Position numbers and translations under genes: made by a program. Of a stretch of DNA of 6,592 bases, positions 5,617-6,592 are shown piece by piece. The stretch comes from Dehalococcoidia bacterium (GTDB lineage Bacteria; Chloroflexota; Dehalococcoidia; Dehalococcoidales; UBA5760): NCBI GenBank assembly GCA_011176655.1, contig DUEB01000031.1:1-6592 (forward strand), given 5' to 3'. Position 1 is the first letter of the stretch, and each line of letters begins with the position of its first letter. The notes beneath the pieces are model-generated. The model ran no database searches and had not been told where the DNA came from. It saw nothing but the letters and a program-made list of their open reading frames with translations.

Positions 5617-6592
5617 TTGTCGGAGCGTGTCGGTATCGAGAGGCTGGTAAAGTCTGGTCTGGTTAACTTTAAGGGCTATAGTGCCCGGGAGTCAGCGGAG
5701 GCATTAGAGGGGGAGCTTACCGTCCCGGTTGAGGGGGTCATCAAGCTGGATGCCAACGAGAACCCCTACGGGTGTTCGCCGAAGGTAAACCGGGCGCTTG
5801 AGGCCTGTCCCGACCTCAATATCTACCCTGACGCCGCTCAAACGGAGCTCAGGAAGCTGCTGGCGGGGTATACCGGCGTCGGGGTGGAACGAATCGTGGC
5901 CGGTAGCGGTAGCGGCGATTTGATAGACCTGCTTTTGCGGTTGCTTATCGAGCCGGGTGACGAGGTCGTCGCCTGCGTGCCGGCCTTCAGCATGTTCCGT
6001 TTCAGTACCAGGATGTACGGCGGCCGGCTGGTTGAGGTGCCCCGGGATAAAGACTTTAGCGTCACCGTTAGCGCCGTAAAGGCAGCCATAAGCAAAAAGA
6101 CGAAGCTAATCTTACTGGATAACCCGAACAATCCGAGCGGAAATGTGACGCCGCAGCCGGATATAATGGAGATTGCGGATATTGGGCTGCCGCTGCTGGT
6201 GGATGAGGCCTATGTTGAGTTTTCCGGGGAAACCGTGCTGCCCATAGTCAGCCAGTACCAGAACCTGATGGTGCTGAGGACGTTCAGTAAGTGGGCGGGG
6301 CTGGCGGGGCTCAGGGTCGGCTACGGCATTTTCCCCCCGGAGATGGCGGCTTACCTGATGACCATCAAGCTGCCCTATAATGTGAATGTGGCCGCCATAG
6401 TCGCCGTCCGGGAGTCTCTGAACGATATAGACTACTTGATGGGTAACGTCCGGGCTATCATCGCCGAGAGGGAGCGGCTTCTTGCCGAGCTCAGGAAGCT
6501 AAGGTTCTTGACCCCGTATCCTTCGCAGGCAAACTTTATTCTCTGCTCGGTGCGGGATGGCCTGGCCGCTGAGCTTCAGCGGCGGCTTAAGA
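5617..6592 (+). CDS. hisC: Histidinol-phosphate aminotransferase, N-terminal 325 codons
   Basis: HisC is a PLP-dependent fold-type I aminotransferase that converts imidazole-acetol phosphate to L-histidinol phosphate using glutamate. The visible part shows KLDANENPYG (43-52), YPD (70-72), AGSGSGDLIDLLL (95-107, PLP phosphate region), DNPNNPSG (168-175), DEAY with PLP-pyridine Asp196, RTFSKWAGLAGLRVGYG with Schiff-base Lys225, and NFIL at 306-309. Typical HisC has about 350-370 residues, so only the last few dozen are cut off by the right edge; the C-terminal substrate arginine is not visible. The start is TTG at 5617: an in-frame TAG at 5614-5616 rules out anything upstream, no other start codon follows for many codons, and GGGGAG at 5604-5609 is spaced 7 bases before it. 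It sits 148 bases after the MoaD-like gene, behind a terminator, so it is probably a separate transcription unit that may continue with other his genes. Confidence 0.95.
   Translation, partial: MSERVGIERLVKSGLVNFKGYSARESAEALEGELTVPVEGVIKLDANENPYGCSPKVNRALEACPDLNIYPDAAQTELRKLLAGYTGVGVERIVAGSGSGDLIDLLLRLLIEPGDEVVACVPAFSMFRFSTRMYGGRLVEVPRDKDFSVTVSAVKAAISKKTKLILLDNPNNPSGNVTPQPDIMEIADIGLPLLVDEAYVEFSGETVLPIVSQYQNLMVLRTFSKWAGLAGLRVGYGIFPPEMAAYLMTIKLPYNVNVAAIVAVRESLNDIDYLMGNVRAIIAERERLLAELRKLRFLTPYPSQANFILCSVRDGLAAELQRRLK

Noticed and set aside
1..6592. CRISPR arrays, tRNA or rRNA genes, insertion sequences, phage genes
   Set aside because: I read the window on both strands and saw no spaced repeats, no tRNA-like folds, no transposase motifs and no terminal inverted repeats with target duplications.

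Overview
The window carries the first part of a bacterial histidine-biosynthesis locus on the + strand, preceded by the 5' end of a divergent NfeD-type membrane protease gene. Base composition is moderately GC-rich (my estimate by eye is 55-60%), with frequent AGG arginine codons, GTG and TTG starts and strong G-rich Shine-Dalgarno sites. The HisZ plus HisG arrangement and the E1-like/MoaD pair inside a his cluster fit a free-living anaerobic-type bacterium. My best guess is Chloroflexota of the Dehalococcoidia type, but this is inference and no marker gene in the window proves it.

Layout. Positions 1-256 (minus strand) hold the signal peptide and start of the protease domain of an NfeD/ClpP-class protein that runs off the left edge. 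Positions 257-443 are a divergent intergenic region with a convincing sigma70-like promoter in each direction and several G or C homopolymer runs. Positions 444-5468 form a tight five-gene operon: hisZ, hisG, hisD, a ThiF/MoeB-like E1 enzyme, and a MoaD-like ubiquitin-fold protein ending in Gly-Gly. Genes overlap or are separated by at most 24 bases. A rho-independent terminator follows at 5493-5523. hisC then starts with TTG at 5617, behind a probable promoter of its own, and runs off the right edge.

How the genes work together. HisZ and HisG form the ATP phosphoribosyltransferase that commits ATP and PRPP to histidine synthesis. HisC carries out the late transamination step and HisD the final two oxidations from histidinol to histidine. 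The E1-like/MoaD pair is a sulfur-carrier or protein-conjugation module whose target cannot be read from this window.

The most unusual object is HisG. Instead of one short-form catalytic unit it is a 474-residue protein made of two tandem HisG units. The first keeps the N-terminal Lys-Gly-Arg motif but has lost the PRPP-binding TGxT loop. The second keeps the TGRT loop but has lost the Lys-Gly-Arg motif. The two halves therefore look reciprocally degenerate. This is the best candidate for something undescribed.
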